Source of the DNA: Acidobacteriota bacterium
GTDB lineage: Bacteria > Acidobacteriota > Blastocatellia > Pyrinomonadales > Pyrinomonadaceae
Assembly (NCBI GenBank): GCA_025463135.1
Contig: JAOAPY010000048.1
Location: 186,001-250,000 of the forward strand
Reading direction: 5' to 3'
Length of the DNA: 64,000 nucleotides
Under the pieces are notes generated by a model. It searched no databases. It worked only from the letters and a program-made list of their open reading frames with translations, and was not told the origin of the DNA. Both the position numbers and the translations under genes were made by a program. Shown piece after piece: positions 35,948 through 44,784 of this stretch (positions are counted from its first letter, which is position 1; every line of letters begins with the position of its first letter).

Positions 35948-36898
35948 ATGAAGATATTGATCTCGATAATGATCGTTTCTCTGGGCCTCAGTCTGGCGCA
36001 GGCACAGACACCGCGCACCCCGGAGCAATACAACGATCGTGGTCTGGAAAAGCAAGGCAATGGAGACATTGACGGCGCTATCGAAGACTTCACGAAAGCA
36101 ATTTCGCTTAGGGGCCTGCCAATGGTGATGTCCGCAGCCTACTACAATCGGGCGAATGCTTTGGTAAGCAAGAACGATCTAGCCGGCGCAATTGCCGACT
36201 ACGGCAAAGCAATCGAATTCCATCCAACCGATTTTACGAACTATTACGCCCGCGGTCTGGCGCTCATGGCAAAGAATGACATTGATGCCGCCATTGCGGA
36301 CTTTTCTAAAGCTCTGCAACTGCAGCCCGGAATCGCAGTGGTATTGAATAATCGGGGGAACGCCCGAAAACTGAAGGGCGATGTCGCGGGCGCGCTCAAC
36401 GACTATAGCGAAGCCATTGCAGGAAACCGGACGTATGCTGAAGCCTTTTACAATCGCGGGGCGCTGTTACAAGAGCAGAACAATCTCGATGGAGCCATTA
36501 AGGACTATTCTTCTGCGATAAACGTCTCACCAAAACTTGTCGATGCATATGTGAATCGTGGCGGCGCGCGCCAGGCAAAGGGTGACCTCGACGGCGCTCT
36601 CGCCGACTACAACCAGGCGCTTGAGTTGAAGGCCGACGATGCGGGCACTTATTACGCTCGCGCCACGGCTCGGCAGGCAAAGCATGACTGGAAGGGCGCC
36701 CTGGCTGACTACACAAAAACCGTTCAGCTCGATCCAAGTTCAGCGAACGCTTACGCCAATCGAGCGGTCATCGAAGCCGAGCTGGGAAAGAATGTCGAGG
36801 CCTTTAACGATTTCGACAGAGCATTCAAACTCGATCCTTCTCTGCGCGCCATCCATAGGGATTACATTGAAAAAAAACTGCACCGCAAGGCGCCTTAA
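35948..36898 (+). CDS. Secreted TPR-repeat protein
   Basis: 316 residues: signal peptide (1-20, AQAQ end), then about eight TPR motifs of 34 residues with the recurring ADYxKAI / YYNRANAL pattern. It is a periplasmic or outer-membrane scaffold for protein interactions; partner not known. The next gene is a kinase with TPRs on the opposite strand. Confidence 0.85.
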   Translation: MKILISIMIVSLGLSLAQAQTPRTPEQYNDRGLEKQGNGDIDGAIEDFTKAISLRGLPMVMSAAYYNRANALVSKNDLAGAIADYGKAIEFHPTDFTNYYARGLALMAKNDIDAAIADFSKALQLQPGIAVVLNNRGNARKLKGDVAGALNDYSEAIAGNRTYAEAFYNRGALLQEQNNLDGAIKDYSSAINVSPKLVDAYVNRGGARQAKGDLDGALADYNQALELKADDAGTYYARATARQAKHDWKGALADYTKTVQLDPSSANAYANRAVIEAELGKNVEAFNDFDRAFKLDPSLRAIHRDYIEKKLHRKAP

Positions 36899-37011
36899 AA
36901 ATACGGTCCGTTTAGGAAACGGACTCGCCCGCCTGCTGAATACTCCCAGCGCACTGGGTATTTTTCAGAGAGGAATCATATCCTTTCGTCGTAGGTTGAA
37001 CCCGAACGATC

Positions 37012-37029
37012 CCCCTGCTCACGCAGGGG
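37012..37029. terminator. Hairpin between convergent genes (possible two-way terminator)
   Basis: CCCCTGC and GCAGGGG flank a 4-base loop TCAC, 113 bases after the TPR gene and 44 bases beyond the kinase stop. No T run follows on either side, so the call is weak. Confidence 0.35.
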
Positions 37030-37072
37030 AATTGGAACGATGCGAACGGTGACCCCTACAACTAGTTGAAAA

Positions 37073-39715
37073 TTACACAAACCCCACTCGCCGCAACAGT
37101 TCCTCATAGCGAGGATCAGAACGAAGACTGTCGGCCATAGCTTCAACCTTGAGGCAAGCCAGACCCAGGTCATGTTCTTCGCAGCCCTTTTGAAGCCAGG
37201 TGAAGGCCTGGTCGTTCTCCCTGAGACCAATACAAACCAGGGCCACACGGTAGGGAGCAACATAACGTTGCTCGGATTGTGCCATTAACTCCGCCAAAAG
37301 TTTTCGCGCTTCTGTCATATTGCCTGAAACTCCGTAAGCGTATCCAAGCGCGGCCAGCGCACCTGGATCGCGTCCCAGCATGGCTACCACCTTCTGCAAC
37401 TCGTCGATGGCGTCGCTAAACATTTCCTTTTGCACGTAAGCCAAGCCAAGACAAAAACGCGCGTGAACAAAATTCGGATCTAACTCGAGCGTCCGGTACA
37501 ACTGCTTGATCGCGTCGTCATATCTCCGTCCCAGATAGTAAATCCAGCCCAATGCCACGTTAATAATCAACGACAGGGGATCGAGCTCATGCGCACGCTC
37601 GAGTTCCGCAGCTGCTTCCGCGGACCGGCCCATGAAGGCCAAATACTCTCCATACCAATGGTGCGCGGTGGCATAGTTTCTGTTCAACTTAATGGCGCGC
37701 TTATATTCCTTTTCCGCTCCCAGCCAGTCCCAGTCATAAGCTCCTTTCGCATAGGCGAGGGAGATGCGTGCTTCAGCAAGGGTGTCGTCAATTCTCAGCG
37801 CCATTTTCGCGGCCGCCTTGACCCGAGGCATTACTTCTTTGGGAGCGAGCAAGCCATAGAACCCCAGAATGATGTACGAATCAGCCAGGCCCGCGTGAGC
37901 CAGCGCATAGTTGGGATCGAGACGAATAGCCTCCTCGAAAAACTGGATGCCTTTCTTCATGCCTGCTTCGCTGCGCTTGTTCCAGTGATAGCGTCCCTGC
38001 AAATACAACTGATAGGCCTGAGTATTGTCCGTGTAGCGTTTGCCCAGTCGCTTTTTTTCTTCGCCGCTCAACTGCATTTGCAGCTTTTCGGAAATTTGTT
38101 TAGCGATCTCTTCCTGCACAGCAAAGATGTCGCCAGGCTTCTGGTTGAAATGCTGACCCCACAGTTGTGAGCCGTCGGATACGCGCACAAGTTCCGTCCC
38201 AATCCGAAGGGAATCGCCGAGTTGCAGGACCCGTCCAGTCAAAACCGCATGCACATTCAATTCGCGCCCGACCTCGAGCGGATCGATGTCTCGGCCTTTG
38301 TAGCGAAATACAGTGCTCCTGGCCATGACGCGTAATCGGGGCAGCTGCGAGAGGTTGTTGATGATACTTTCGGTTATGCCGTCCGACAGATACTCAGCAT
38401 TTGGATCGGCGCTGTCATTGAGCAAAGGCAAGATGGCTACCGAGTTTATTGCCTTGCGCGAACGGCCTTTGTCTGAAGACAGCCGGTTGGATTCCAAAAG
38501 AACTTTCGGGCTTTTGGTTCGAAGCTGAGTTTCCGTTTGAGTTCCTTCTCCGTGCCTTGTCGGCGTGGGTTCACTGCTATGGCTGGCGGCATTTGCGTCG
38601 AGACCACCGGGTTTGAGCCCGGCCGTTTCCCAATGGTCCGCGGCTGGAAGCTCCCGCCTTAGTCGCTTCAGATCATTGAAAAACTCTCTTGCGAGCACGT
38701 ACCGCTCCTCACGATCTTTCGCCAGCGCTTTCTTTAGGGTCCACTCCAGCTCGGCCGGTATCTCTGGAGTCCTCCAGGTGAACGAGGGTTTGTTTTGCAG
38801 GATGGAAGCGATCATGTCGCTCCTGGTTGTTCCCATGAATGGGGCTTCGCCTGCCAATAACTCATAGAGAACGACGCCGAAACTCCAGATGTCGGTGCGC
38901 TCATCAACGTCCAGGCCGCGCACTTGCTCGGGTGACATATAGCGAACGGTACCGATGATGATTCCCGGAGCCGTATCCACGAGCGTCGAATCCCCTCTGC
39001 GGCGGTCCTCCGGATCAATGAGTTTAGCGAGACCGAAATCCAGCACTTTTACGTAACCATCGCGTCTGAGCATTATGTTCTCGGGCTTGATGTCGCGATG
39101 GACGATCCCCGCGGCGTGTGACGCGACCAGGGCTGAAGCAATCTGCGCGGCCATATCGAGCGCCTGCGTCAGGGTGATTGGTTTGCGCGTCATCAATGCA
39201 CGCAGTGTTTCGCCATCGACAAATTCAGTAGCGATGAAGTGCCTACCGTCGTCGGTTTCTCCAATCTCATGGATCGTTAGGATGTTGTGATGATTGAGAG
39301 CCGACGCGGCCCGGGCTTCCTGTCGGAACCGTTGCACCTTGCCCGCATCGCTCACCAGATCTGTGTGCAGGAATTTGAGCGCGACCTGGCGATGCAGATC
39401 TTTGTCGAATGCCAGGTACACCGTCCCCATACCCCCGCGATCCAGCATCTTTTGTACTACATAAGAACCGACCGACTTGCCGACGAGTGACTCCCCAGGA
39501 TCATCTTCAGCCAAAGTTTCGGCAGCGACTTCGTAAGCCGGTTGCTCGATAAAGCTGCCGGCCGCAAGGTGATGGGAAATCATCGATTGCAGTTCCTGAT
39601 GTAGGACGTCGTCCCCCCGGCAAGCCTCGGCAACGAAGTTATCGCGCTCGCCGGAAGCACATTCCAGAGCGGAATGAAAAAGATGGTCCAACTTTTGCCA
39701 GCGCTCAGGCTTCAT
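37073..39715 (-). CDS. Ser/Thr protein kinase fused to a TolB-N/FlgO-like domain and TPR repeats
   Basis: 880 residues. Residues about 1-75 form the helical lead seen in acidobacterial kinases; the kinase domain is about 85-350 (DRGGMGTVY, HRDIKPENIM, DFGLAK, SPEQ). A linker is followed by SVAILPLLNDSADPNAEYLSDGITESI, a domain shared with CadC-like and adenylate-cyclase-linked regulators, and then by about eight TPRs. No membrane segment is evident, unlike many relatives. The ATG at 39715 gives the usual MKPERWQ start; the frame reaches 39730. Confidence 0.9.
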   Translation of the reverse strand: MKPERWQKLDHLFHSALECASGERDNFVAEACRGDDVLHQELQSMISHHLAAGSFIEQPAYEVAAETLAEDDPGESLVGKSVGSYVVQKMLDRGGMGTVYLAFDKDLHRQVALKFLHTDLVSDAGKVQRFRQEARAASALNHHNILTIHEIGETDDGRHFIATEFVDGETLRALMTRKPITLTQALDMAAQIASALVASHAAGIVHRDIKPENIMLRRDGYVKVLDFGLAKLIDPEDRRRGDSTLVDTAPGIIIGTVRYMSPEQVRGLDVDERTDIWSFGVVLYELLAGEAPFMGTTRSDMIASILQNKPSFTWRTPEIPAELEWTLKKALAKDREERYVLAREFFNDLKRLRRELPAADHWETAGLKPGGLDANAASHSSEPTPTRHGEGTQTETQLRTKSPKVLLESNRLSSDKGRSRKAINSVAILPLLNDSADPNAEYLSDGITESIINNLSQLPRLRVMARSTVFRYKGRDIDPLEVGRELNVHAVLTGRVLQLGDSLRIGTELVRVSDGSQLWGQHFNQKPGDIFAVQEEIAKQISEKLQMQLSGEEKKRLGKRYTDNTQAYQLYLQGRYHWNKRSEAGMKKGIQFFEEAIRLDPNYALAHAGLADSYIILGFYGLLAPKEVMPRVKAAAKMALRIDDTLAEARISLAYAKGAYDWDWLGAEKEYKRAIKLNRNYATAHHWYGEYLAFMGRSAEAAAELERAHELDPLSLIINVALGWIYYLGRRYDDAIKQLYRTLELDPNFVHARFCLGLAYVQKEMFSDAIDELQKVVAMLGRDPGALAALGYAYGVSGNMTEARKLLAELMAQSEQRYVAPYRVALVCIGLRENDQAFTWLQKGCEEHDLGLACLKVEAMADSLRSDPRYEELLRRVGFV

Positions 39716-39756
39716 GTTTTGGAGGTACACGACTCAGACCGACAAGGATCCTTCGC

Positions 39757-39822
39757 TGCTTTGCGTCTTTGTGGGAGTTTTTTTTCAAGCGCGAGAAAGA
39801 TTTTCCTGCAAAGACGCAAAGC
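39757..39822. repeat. CTTTGCGTCTTTG inverted repeat
   Basis: CTTTGCGTCTTTG (39759-39771) is answered by CAAAGACGCAAAG (39809-39821). It stands in the gap 39716-40106 before the small secreted protein gene; the remainder of the gap shows only a GGAGGAG ribosome binding site at its end. Confidence 0.6.
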
Positions 39823-40106
39823 ACGCAAAGATCGTTCGGTTCAAAACTTGACTCATTTCCATAAGGTTGTGCACTGCAAAGATTCTAGAGTCGTTCGAGA
39901 TTAAATCGAGCCTTGGTGGTCGCGGATTGTATCGCTTAGGCCGGAATCCCTCAACTATTTCAGCTATTCGTGGCGGCCCACAGCCCACCGCTTGTTTAGG
40001 AAAACGCACCTGGCGCCACTTTTTTTATTGGTCGATGATAGCTGAGGCTCAGAAATGACGCGTCATTAAGTAGAGCACCAATCAATCACCACAGTAGGAG
40101 GAGAAT

Positions 40107-40490
40107 ATGGTGAAGAGAATCGCATCTCTGGCGTTGACAATCGCACTTGTGTTCACGATTGCAGGGACTTCTGTTCTTGCCAACACTCCGACAAACGGCG
40201 TTGCCCACGTAGAGACTCTGCCTGAAGCGGCGACCTCGGCCAAAAGCGAGGGCCAACCCAGGGAAAAACTGCGGGCGGCGGTAACCAAACTTCTCGCGGA
40301 TACCAAAGCCGGCAAGCGCGCACTGCCGGCACAACCTCAAATCCAACCGGCAAGAAGCAACGGTCTATCCAAAGGGAAGAAGATTGCCCTTGGAGTGGGC
40401 ATTGCCGTCGTCGTGGTTGCGGTCATCGTAATCATTCACGAGGCTCGCTCGCTTGGCAATTTCGACTTCCATGGAATTTCAATCCATTGA
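40107..40490 (+). CDS. Small secreted/membrane protein of unknown function
   Basis: 127 residues: signal peptide (1-25, SVLA-NT), a hydrophilic Ala/Lys/Gln-rich middle with KLRAAVTKLLADTKAGKRALP, and a second hydrophobic helix (about 93-111, IALGVGIAVVVVAVIVII). GTAGGAGGAGAAT precedes the ATG at good distance. A second protein of the same overall layout begins at 63624, near the right edge. Confidence 0.7.
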   Translation: MVKRIASLALTIALVFTIAGTSVLANTPTNGVAHVETLPEAATSAKSEGQPREKLRAAVTKLLADTKAGKRALPAQPQIQPARSNGLSKGKKIALGVGIAVVVVAVIVIIHEARSLGNFDFHGISIH

Positions 40491-40507
40491 CCGCCGCCTA
40501 GCTAAGT

Positions 40508-40620
40508 TGGTAACGCAGACGGTAAGGCCACCCCAGCGGGGCTGCCCCGTCGGGGACCCCAGGTTTGCGACCGCGTTGAATGCCATCCATTCCTCGCAAA
40601 ACTAACAGTTTGCGTTACAA
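40508..40620. repeat. Inverted-repeat element, family A, second copy
   Basis: Starts TTGGTAACGCAGACGGT and ends AACAGTTTGCGTTACAA; the interior AAGGCCACCCCAGCGGGGCT matches the copy at 3947-4062 closely. It sits between the two small secreted protein genes, 16 bases after the stop of the first. Confidence 0.75.
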
Positions 40621-40678
40621 AAGCTCCATGGAGCCTTGCTGCCGTGACGAATGCTGCGCGTTTTGGTAAAAGACTTCC

Positions 40679-41212
40679 ATGAACTTTTACCTTCGTCGGG
40701 CCTTTCTGTTGCTGTTCTTTGTGGTCATCTTGCTGCTGCCTCCCACAGCTTGCGCTCAAGCCTCTGCTACAGGCGACGAGAACGATCTGCTGCCTACGCC
40801 TTCAGCCCCGAAAGATCTTTATCCAGCAGATGCGGACGCCAACAAGGAAATCAAAGCCGCTCTGAAGCGTGCCGGCGTGGTTCATAAACGGGTGTTGCTG
40901 GTTTTCGGGGGCAACTGGTGCTATGACTGCCACGTGCTGGATCGGGGCCTTCACGAGGGCGCGGCCGGTAAGATTTTGAAAGAGAGCTTTGAGCTGGTGC
41001 ATGTAGATATCGGTGAGGCTGACAAGAACCTGGACCTCACAAAGAAATACAGCATCCCACTGGAAAAAGGCGTGCCGGCAGTGGCCGTGCTCAGCAGCGA
41101 CGGGAAATTGATTTACAGCAGTGGTAGCGGTGAGTTTGAAGCGGCCCGTAGCATGAAGCGGAAAGATTTGGTCGCGTTCTTAGCACGGTGGCAGGAAGGG
41201 AAGACCCCCTGA
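40679..41212 (+). CDS. Secreted thioredoxin-like protein
   Basis: 177 residues: signal peptide (1-27) and a thioredoxin fold with NWCYDCH (C81-x2-C84) in the place of the usual WCGPC, followed by FELVHVDIGE and GVPAVAVLSSDGK with the cis-Pro. It would act as a periplasmic disulphide or thiol oxidoreductase; similar to the thioredoxin_7 type. No adjacent partner is evident. Confidence 0.87.
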   Translation: MNFYLRRAFLLLFFVVILLLPPTACAQASATGDENDLLPTPSAPKDLYPADADANKEIKAALKRAGVVHKRVLLVFGGNWCYDCHVLDRGLHEGAAGKILKESFELVHVDIGEADKNLDLTKKYSIPLEKGVPAVAVLSSDGKLIYSSGSGEFEAARSMKRKDLVAFLARWQEGKTP

Positions 41213-41336
41213 GTAATCGCCGCTCCGTATGAGTCGCTGACCCTATCGTCATCGGCCTTCATCTATAAACATTTCGTCCCTGCGGGACTGAGGCATTGTC
41301 GCACCCCCATCGCGCGCAGTTCGAGCTCTCTCAGAA

Positions 41337-42209
41337 TTACGGCTTCTCGAACCGCTTGCGGTAATCTTCACCCGCCATCTCTACCTTATTACACATTTCA
41401 TAAAGCCGGCTGCGTAGCGGTACACCAATGCGCTCTTCGAGCGTGGGGGTGGTAATCATTCTTGGCCGGCGGTCAAAGCCGGCCTTGCCACCGGCGCGCC
41501 GCGGCGTCTCCACCTCGTCCGCAGTCTCCGCGCTTGGACCATTCGGTCGCTCGTCCAGGAAGTTGGTCGTGAAGATTGTCAACTTCTTGTCGTTATATCG
41601 TGTGTTGATGATTTGATAGAGCGTATCTCGTACCCAGTCAGTCGGGATGGTTGCTCCCAGCTCGTCCAATACCAGAACCTCAGCTTCGTAAACGGGAGAG
41701 AGCACTCCAGTCTCGGAAGCCTTGGAAATGGGGTTGTAAGAATCCTGGATGCGCTTAAGCAGCGATCCCGATTCATAGAAAAGGCACGGCACACCTTTGT
41801 TGAGCAGCCCGCGCAGGATAGCTACCGCCAGGTGCGTCTTGCCCACTCCGGCCGGTCCCATCAAAAGCAACCCCCGATCGATGTACGGGTAGTCAGCTAC
41901 CAGAAAGCGCGCGTATTGAAGAGCATTGTGCTGCGCAGAGTTTGGTTCGCTCTTGAAATTATCCAGGGAGCAGTTCGCATACCGCCTGGGAATGCGTGCT
42001 GCATCCAGAAAGAGTCGGCGAGAGTCCTGCCCGCGACACGTGCAAGGTCGCGCCCCCTTACCCGCCACGACTTCTACTCCAGTGCCAAAACAAAGCGGGC
42101 ACACTGTGAGTACGGCGGGCTCGTTCTTGACAACCGCTGACGCTGTCTGGGAAGAACCATCTCCCTCAACGATGCGCAACGTTGGTTTTTGCGGAGTTTC
42201 GGATGACAT
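41337..42209 (-). CDS. DnaC/DnaI-like AAA+ ATPase (helicase-loader type)
   Basis: 290 residues. The N-terminal [24 protein letters not shown] holds zinc-type cysteines. The ATPase has GPAGVGKTH (Walker A) and VLVLDELG (Walker B), then LTIFTTNF and the arginine-finger region [12 protein letters not shown]. It resembles the loaders DnaC/DnaI and IstB; no transposase accompanies it, so a host role in replication is more likely. The frame extends to 42317, but MSSETPQ at 42209 is the probable start. Confidence 0.85.
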   Translation of the reverse strand: MSSETPQKPTLRIVEGDGSSQTASAVVKNEPAVLTVCPLCFGTGVEVVAGKGARPCTCRGQDSRRLFLDAARIPRRYANCSLDNFKSEPNSAQHNALQYARFLVADYPYIDRGLLLMGPAGVGKTHLAVAILRGLLNKGVPCLFYESGSLLKRIQDSYNPISKASETGVLSPVYEAEVLVLDELGATIPTDWVRDTLYQIINTRYNDKKLTIFTTNFLDERPNGPSAETADEVETPRRAGGKAGFDRRPRMITTPTLEERIGVPLRSRLYEMCNKVEMAGEDYRKRFEKP

Positions 42210-42348
42210 GCTGATAGTAGTCAGAAAATTCGAACCAGGCACAATTCGATGGTGATTATAGCACCGGTCGCCCTGAACCAAAGTTACGGGGCCATCGGCT
42301 TCCGAGAGTTCATCCAAACCGCAGCTGCCGAGAGCGCATGAATGTCAT

Positions 42349-42506
42349 CTCATTTCACACTCGGGTTTCAACCGGGTGATAGCCGCCTACTCCGATTTCA
42401 CGAAACCCGTTTCAACGGTTTATGCGCCAGCCAATCAGAAACCCTAGAAACGGTTCGAACATCAAAAGGCAACCTACTCACCCGGTTGAAACCGTGTGAG
42501 AATGAG
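42349..42506. repeat. Cluster of CGGGTTTCAACCGGGTGA palindromes
   Basis: The left unit (42349-42379) and right unit (42477-42506) are near-complements (CTCATTTCACACTCGGGTTT against its reverse partner), with a third related unit (AAACCCGTTTCAACGGTTT) near 42403-42421. The gap 42210-42663 otherwise contains no gene. Confidence 0.65.
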
Positions 42507-42663
42507 AAGCTCAGAGGTCTTGATCCAAAGTGAATGACATGTTCAACCTGAACCACTGACAAGAGGTGCTTTGTCAGTGGTAAGTGTTTTCGTTAAGCTA
42601 CCGGTGGTTATTAACTCAGGGGCAGCACGCAGGATGCGCGCGGTCCCGGGATCACGGAGGGTC

Positions 42664-43131
42664 ATGTTTCCGGGTATGAGTTTAGTTCGTTCATTGTTGA
42701 GCAAGCTGGGCCTTAACAACATTTCGGTCGAGCGTCATCCCATTCGCGTTTTCCTTTTGGAAGACGATAAGCGACGCCATCAATGGTTTCTAAAGCGCTT
42801 TGCCGGCGACCAGATCGACATTGCCGATAATGTCCAAAGCGCGCAGGAGTTGCTCAACACTAACGCTTATGACGCACTGTTCCTGGATCACGATCTGCAC
42901 CCGGAGCACTACAATTCTCCCACTACTGATGACGAGCGGACCGGCTATGCAATCGCCACCTGGCTGGCAGTCAATCCTGAGTTACAAAGGGCTTCGACAA
43001 TTTTCGTTCACACGCGGAACGCTGAGGGCGCCATGCGCATGGTCGAAAAGCTAAGGAACGCAGGCAGGGCCGCGGAGTTCGTTCCCTTTCCCCTGCTGGG
43101 CGAGCGAATCAAGCATTACTGGAAACGCTGA
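42664..43131 (+). CDS. Stand-alone receiver-like protein (cyclic-phosphate processing receiver type)
   Basis: 155 residues. The body PIRVFLLEDDKRRHQWF ... DALFLDHDLHPEHY ... STIFVHTRNAEGAMRMVEKLRNAG has the layout of a CheY-like fold, but the phosphoacceptor region reads LDHDLHPEHY, a His-rich form found in the cyclic-phosphate processing receiver family. GGAGGG lies just before the ATG at 42664 and suits either that start or the ATG at 42676; the frame reaches 42571. There is no kinase or output domain next to it. Confidence 0.75.
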   Translation: MFPGMSLVRSLLSKLGLNNISVERHPIRVFLLEDDKRRHQWFLKRFAGDQIDIADNVQSAQELLNTNAYDALFLDHDLHPEHYNSPTTDDERTGYAIATWLAVNPELQRASTIFVHTRNAEGAMRMVEKLRNAGRAAEFVPFPLLGERIKHYWKR

Positions 43132-43270
43132 AGTCCAACTCTTGACACTATATTCCTTGAGGAGTAAAGTGCCGCCGCTCGCTAGTAAGTGAGGGCCTCA
43201 CACTTAACTCGTTTTGTCTCGCGCCCCACCTAGCTTCCCATTTCTCTTACGACAGGAGGTTCACAAACCC

Positions 43271-44266
43271 ATGAAAAGAATTCTTTTTCAATATGAGTCA
43301 CCAATGGCCTTACTGTTTCTAATCTTGATGCTCAGTTTACCCCTCGCGACTCATGGCCAGTCGACTCAGGCTCAAACTTCGCCTAAGCCCCCAACCCAAA
43401 CCACCACCGAGATCAAGAATCAGTCGACGACTGAAACAAAGAATCAGTCCACCACTGAAACAAAAACTCAGGCACCCGAGGCCAAGAAATCATCAACACC
43501 TGAAATTAAGGATCAAGCCATCCCTGCGCCTGAAAAGGAAGCAACTAGCAAGACCAACACTGAAACCACTAGTAGAACCGCAACGGAGAGCGCTACTAAG
43601 ACTACAACGGAAACAATTAATTCTTGTCCTGACGGTAGGCTCTTGGCTATTAGGATTCAAAATCCTTATAAGATTAAAGCGGCCGGTACAGTTACAAGTT
43701 CAACTGCGCGGCCTGATGATTACGTAGAGTTCACCACCATGGAAGATATTTATTCGATAGCCGAAGACGGATGCAAAGCACAAGTGTTGATACCGAAGGG
43801 GACGTCACTCTTCGGATTCGTTGAGCTACGAAAGCACCGACACTTTCCACTTGTAGACGGAAAATTGACAGTCAGATTGCGCCCGTACAAGGCTTGGGAT
43901 GGTGAAACTGTTGACCTCAGCATTTCGCGCAAGAATCCACGTAGAAATGACTGCGTACCAGGAACAAGAAAGGGGAAGAATCTCGCCACTCCGCCAGAAA
44001 ACTGCATTGCGGGGCGTGCTAACGCAAACGTCGCCGCTCTTGTTCCCGCCGCAGCAGCGATGGGAACAGCCATCCTTGCAGCTGTCGCAAAGACCACAGC
44101 CGGCAAAATACTGGCGGCTACTGCTCTTTTTACCATAGTCGCCCAACAGAATGTCGGCGACTTACTAAATGGGACTGATGCCCAAATAAATAAGGATGAG
44201 GTGTTCGATGTGGAGATAGTTAAGCCCGTGAAGATCCCGGCACCGTTAGGATCCTCAAAACCGTAG
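43271..44266 (+). CDS. Secreted protein with Thr/Glu/Lys/Gln-rich N-terminal repeats
   Basis: 331 residues: signal peptide (1-28, ATHGQS), then about 90 residues of short repeats such as TTTEIKNQS/TTETKNQS, then a beta-rich domain with SFRIQNPYKIKAAG-like and KGTSLFGFVELRKHR-type strands, and a hydrophobic segment (about 260-290) before the tail. GACAGGAGGTTCAC lies before the ATG. No family is recognised. Confidence 0.7.
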   Translation: MKRILFQYESPMALLFLILMLSLPLATHGQSTQAQTSPKPPTQTTTEIKNQSTTETKNQSTTETKTQAPEAKKSSTPEIKDQAIPAPEKEATSKTNTETTSRTATESATKTTTETINSCPDGRLLAIRIQNPYKIKAAGTVTSSTARPDDYVEFTTMEDIYSIAEDGCKAQVLIPKGTSLFGFVELRKHRHFPLVDGKLTVRLRPYKAWDGETVDLSISRKNPRRNDCVPGTRKGKNLATPPENCIAGRANANVAALVPAAAAMGTAILAAVAKTTAGKILAATALFTIVAQQNVGDLLNGTDAQINKDEVFDVEIVKPVKIPAPLGSSKP

Positions 44267-44309
44267 GCTAGACGCTTTGACTATCGTTTGCGTGTGTGGG
44301 AAAAAAGTG

Positions 44310-44382
44310 TGGCCAGGGACGGAATCGAACCGCCGACGCCGGCCTTTTCAGGGCCGCGCTCTACCGACTGAGCTACCTGGCC
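44310..44382 (-). tRNA. tRNA-Phe (GAA)
   Basis: The 73-nt minus-strand gene folds as a tRNA: acceptor GGCCAGG/CCTGGCC, discriminator A, D-arm GCTC/GAGC, anticodon stem CGGCC/GGCCG around the loop CTGAAAA (anticodon GAA), T-arm GGCGG TTCGATT CCGTC. The 3' CCA is not encoded. Confidence 0.97.
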
Positions 44383-44404
44383 ATATCCGTGGGCAAGACC
44401 GCGT

Positions 44405-44433
44405 AGTGTAGTAGTCAGCGAATGACCTGTCAA
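44405..44433 (-). promoter_or_regulatory. Promoter of tRNA-Phe
   Basis: TTGACA (complement of 44428-44433) and TACACT (complement of 44405-44410) 17 bases apart, 23 bases before the tRNA 5' end. This is a near-consensus stable-RNA promoter. Confidence 0.75.
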
Positions 44434-44480
44434 CTTACGAAGGCGCGCTTCATTTTTGTCGAATTAGTCACAAAAAGTCG

Positions 44481-44508
44481 TTGACGAATTCGTGATGAGG
44501 TGTATAAT
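44481..44508 (+). promoter_or_regulatory. Strong plus-strand promoter with no obvious gene downstream
   Basis: TTGACG (44481-44486) and TATAAT (44503-44508), 16-base spacer. It is divergent from the tRNA-Phe promoter and leads into the structured stretch 44515-44658. Confidence 0.75.
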
Positions 44509-44514
44509 CCGACT

Positions 44515-44658
44515 CGTTGAGGGTGGGGTTGACGCCCAAACGTCAGCTAAGTCGCAAGACGCCATCTGATGCTTGAAAAGACAGTGCCCGCCAGTGCCAG
44601 CTCGGCCGCCGATCGCGCCCCCCGCAGTCGCTACCTTCGAGCTGGCACAGCCATTTTT
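44515..44658 (+). ncRNA. Candidate small structured RNA
   Basis: From the predicted start the RNA contains GTTGACG/CGTCAGC around CCCAAA (7-bp hairpin), GTC-GCAA-GAC (GNRA-capped hairpin), and GTGCCAGCTCG (44594-44604) pairing perfectly with CGAGCTGGCAC (44638-44648), followed by AGCCATTTTTA. The last is terminator-like. A 42-codon ORF (ATG 44569 to TAG 44697) overlaps it, so a tiny protein with a structured 5' leader is a competing reading; it has no ribosome binding site. No known RNA family was recognised. Confidence 0.5.
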
Positions 44659-44700
44659 ACCCCTGAAAATCTCTTAAAAGACGAAGTTCACCATTAGAAA

Positions 44701-44762
44701 GCACAAGTGCGCCGGATGCGCAAATGACTTCCAATATGCCCGTTTAGAGAGCGCACTTGTGC
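44701..44762. repeat. GCACAAGTGCGC inverted repeat after the amidohydrolase gene
   Basis: GCACAAGTGCGC (44701-44712) pairs with GCGCACTTGTGC (44751-44762), and each half is also nearly self-complementary. It lies just beyond the stop codon of the minus-strand amidohydrolase gene (44785) and could stop its transcript. Confidence 0.6.
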
Positions 44763-44784
44763 GCCTAACGCCCTGTTAGGAGCG

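Noticed and set aside
41337-42209. IstB of an IS21-type transposon
   Set aside because: No istA-like transposase, terminal repeats or target duplications are seen near it; the zinc-type N-terminus suits a helicase loader.
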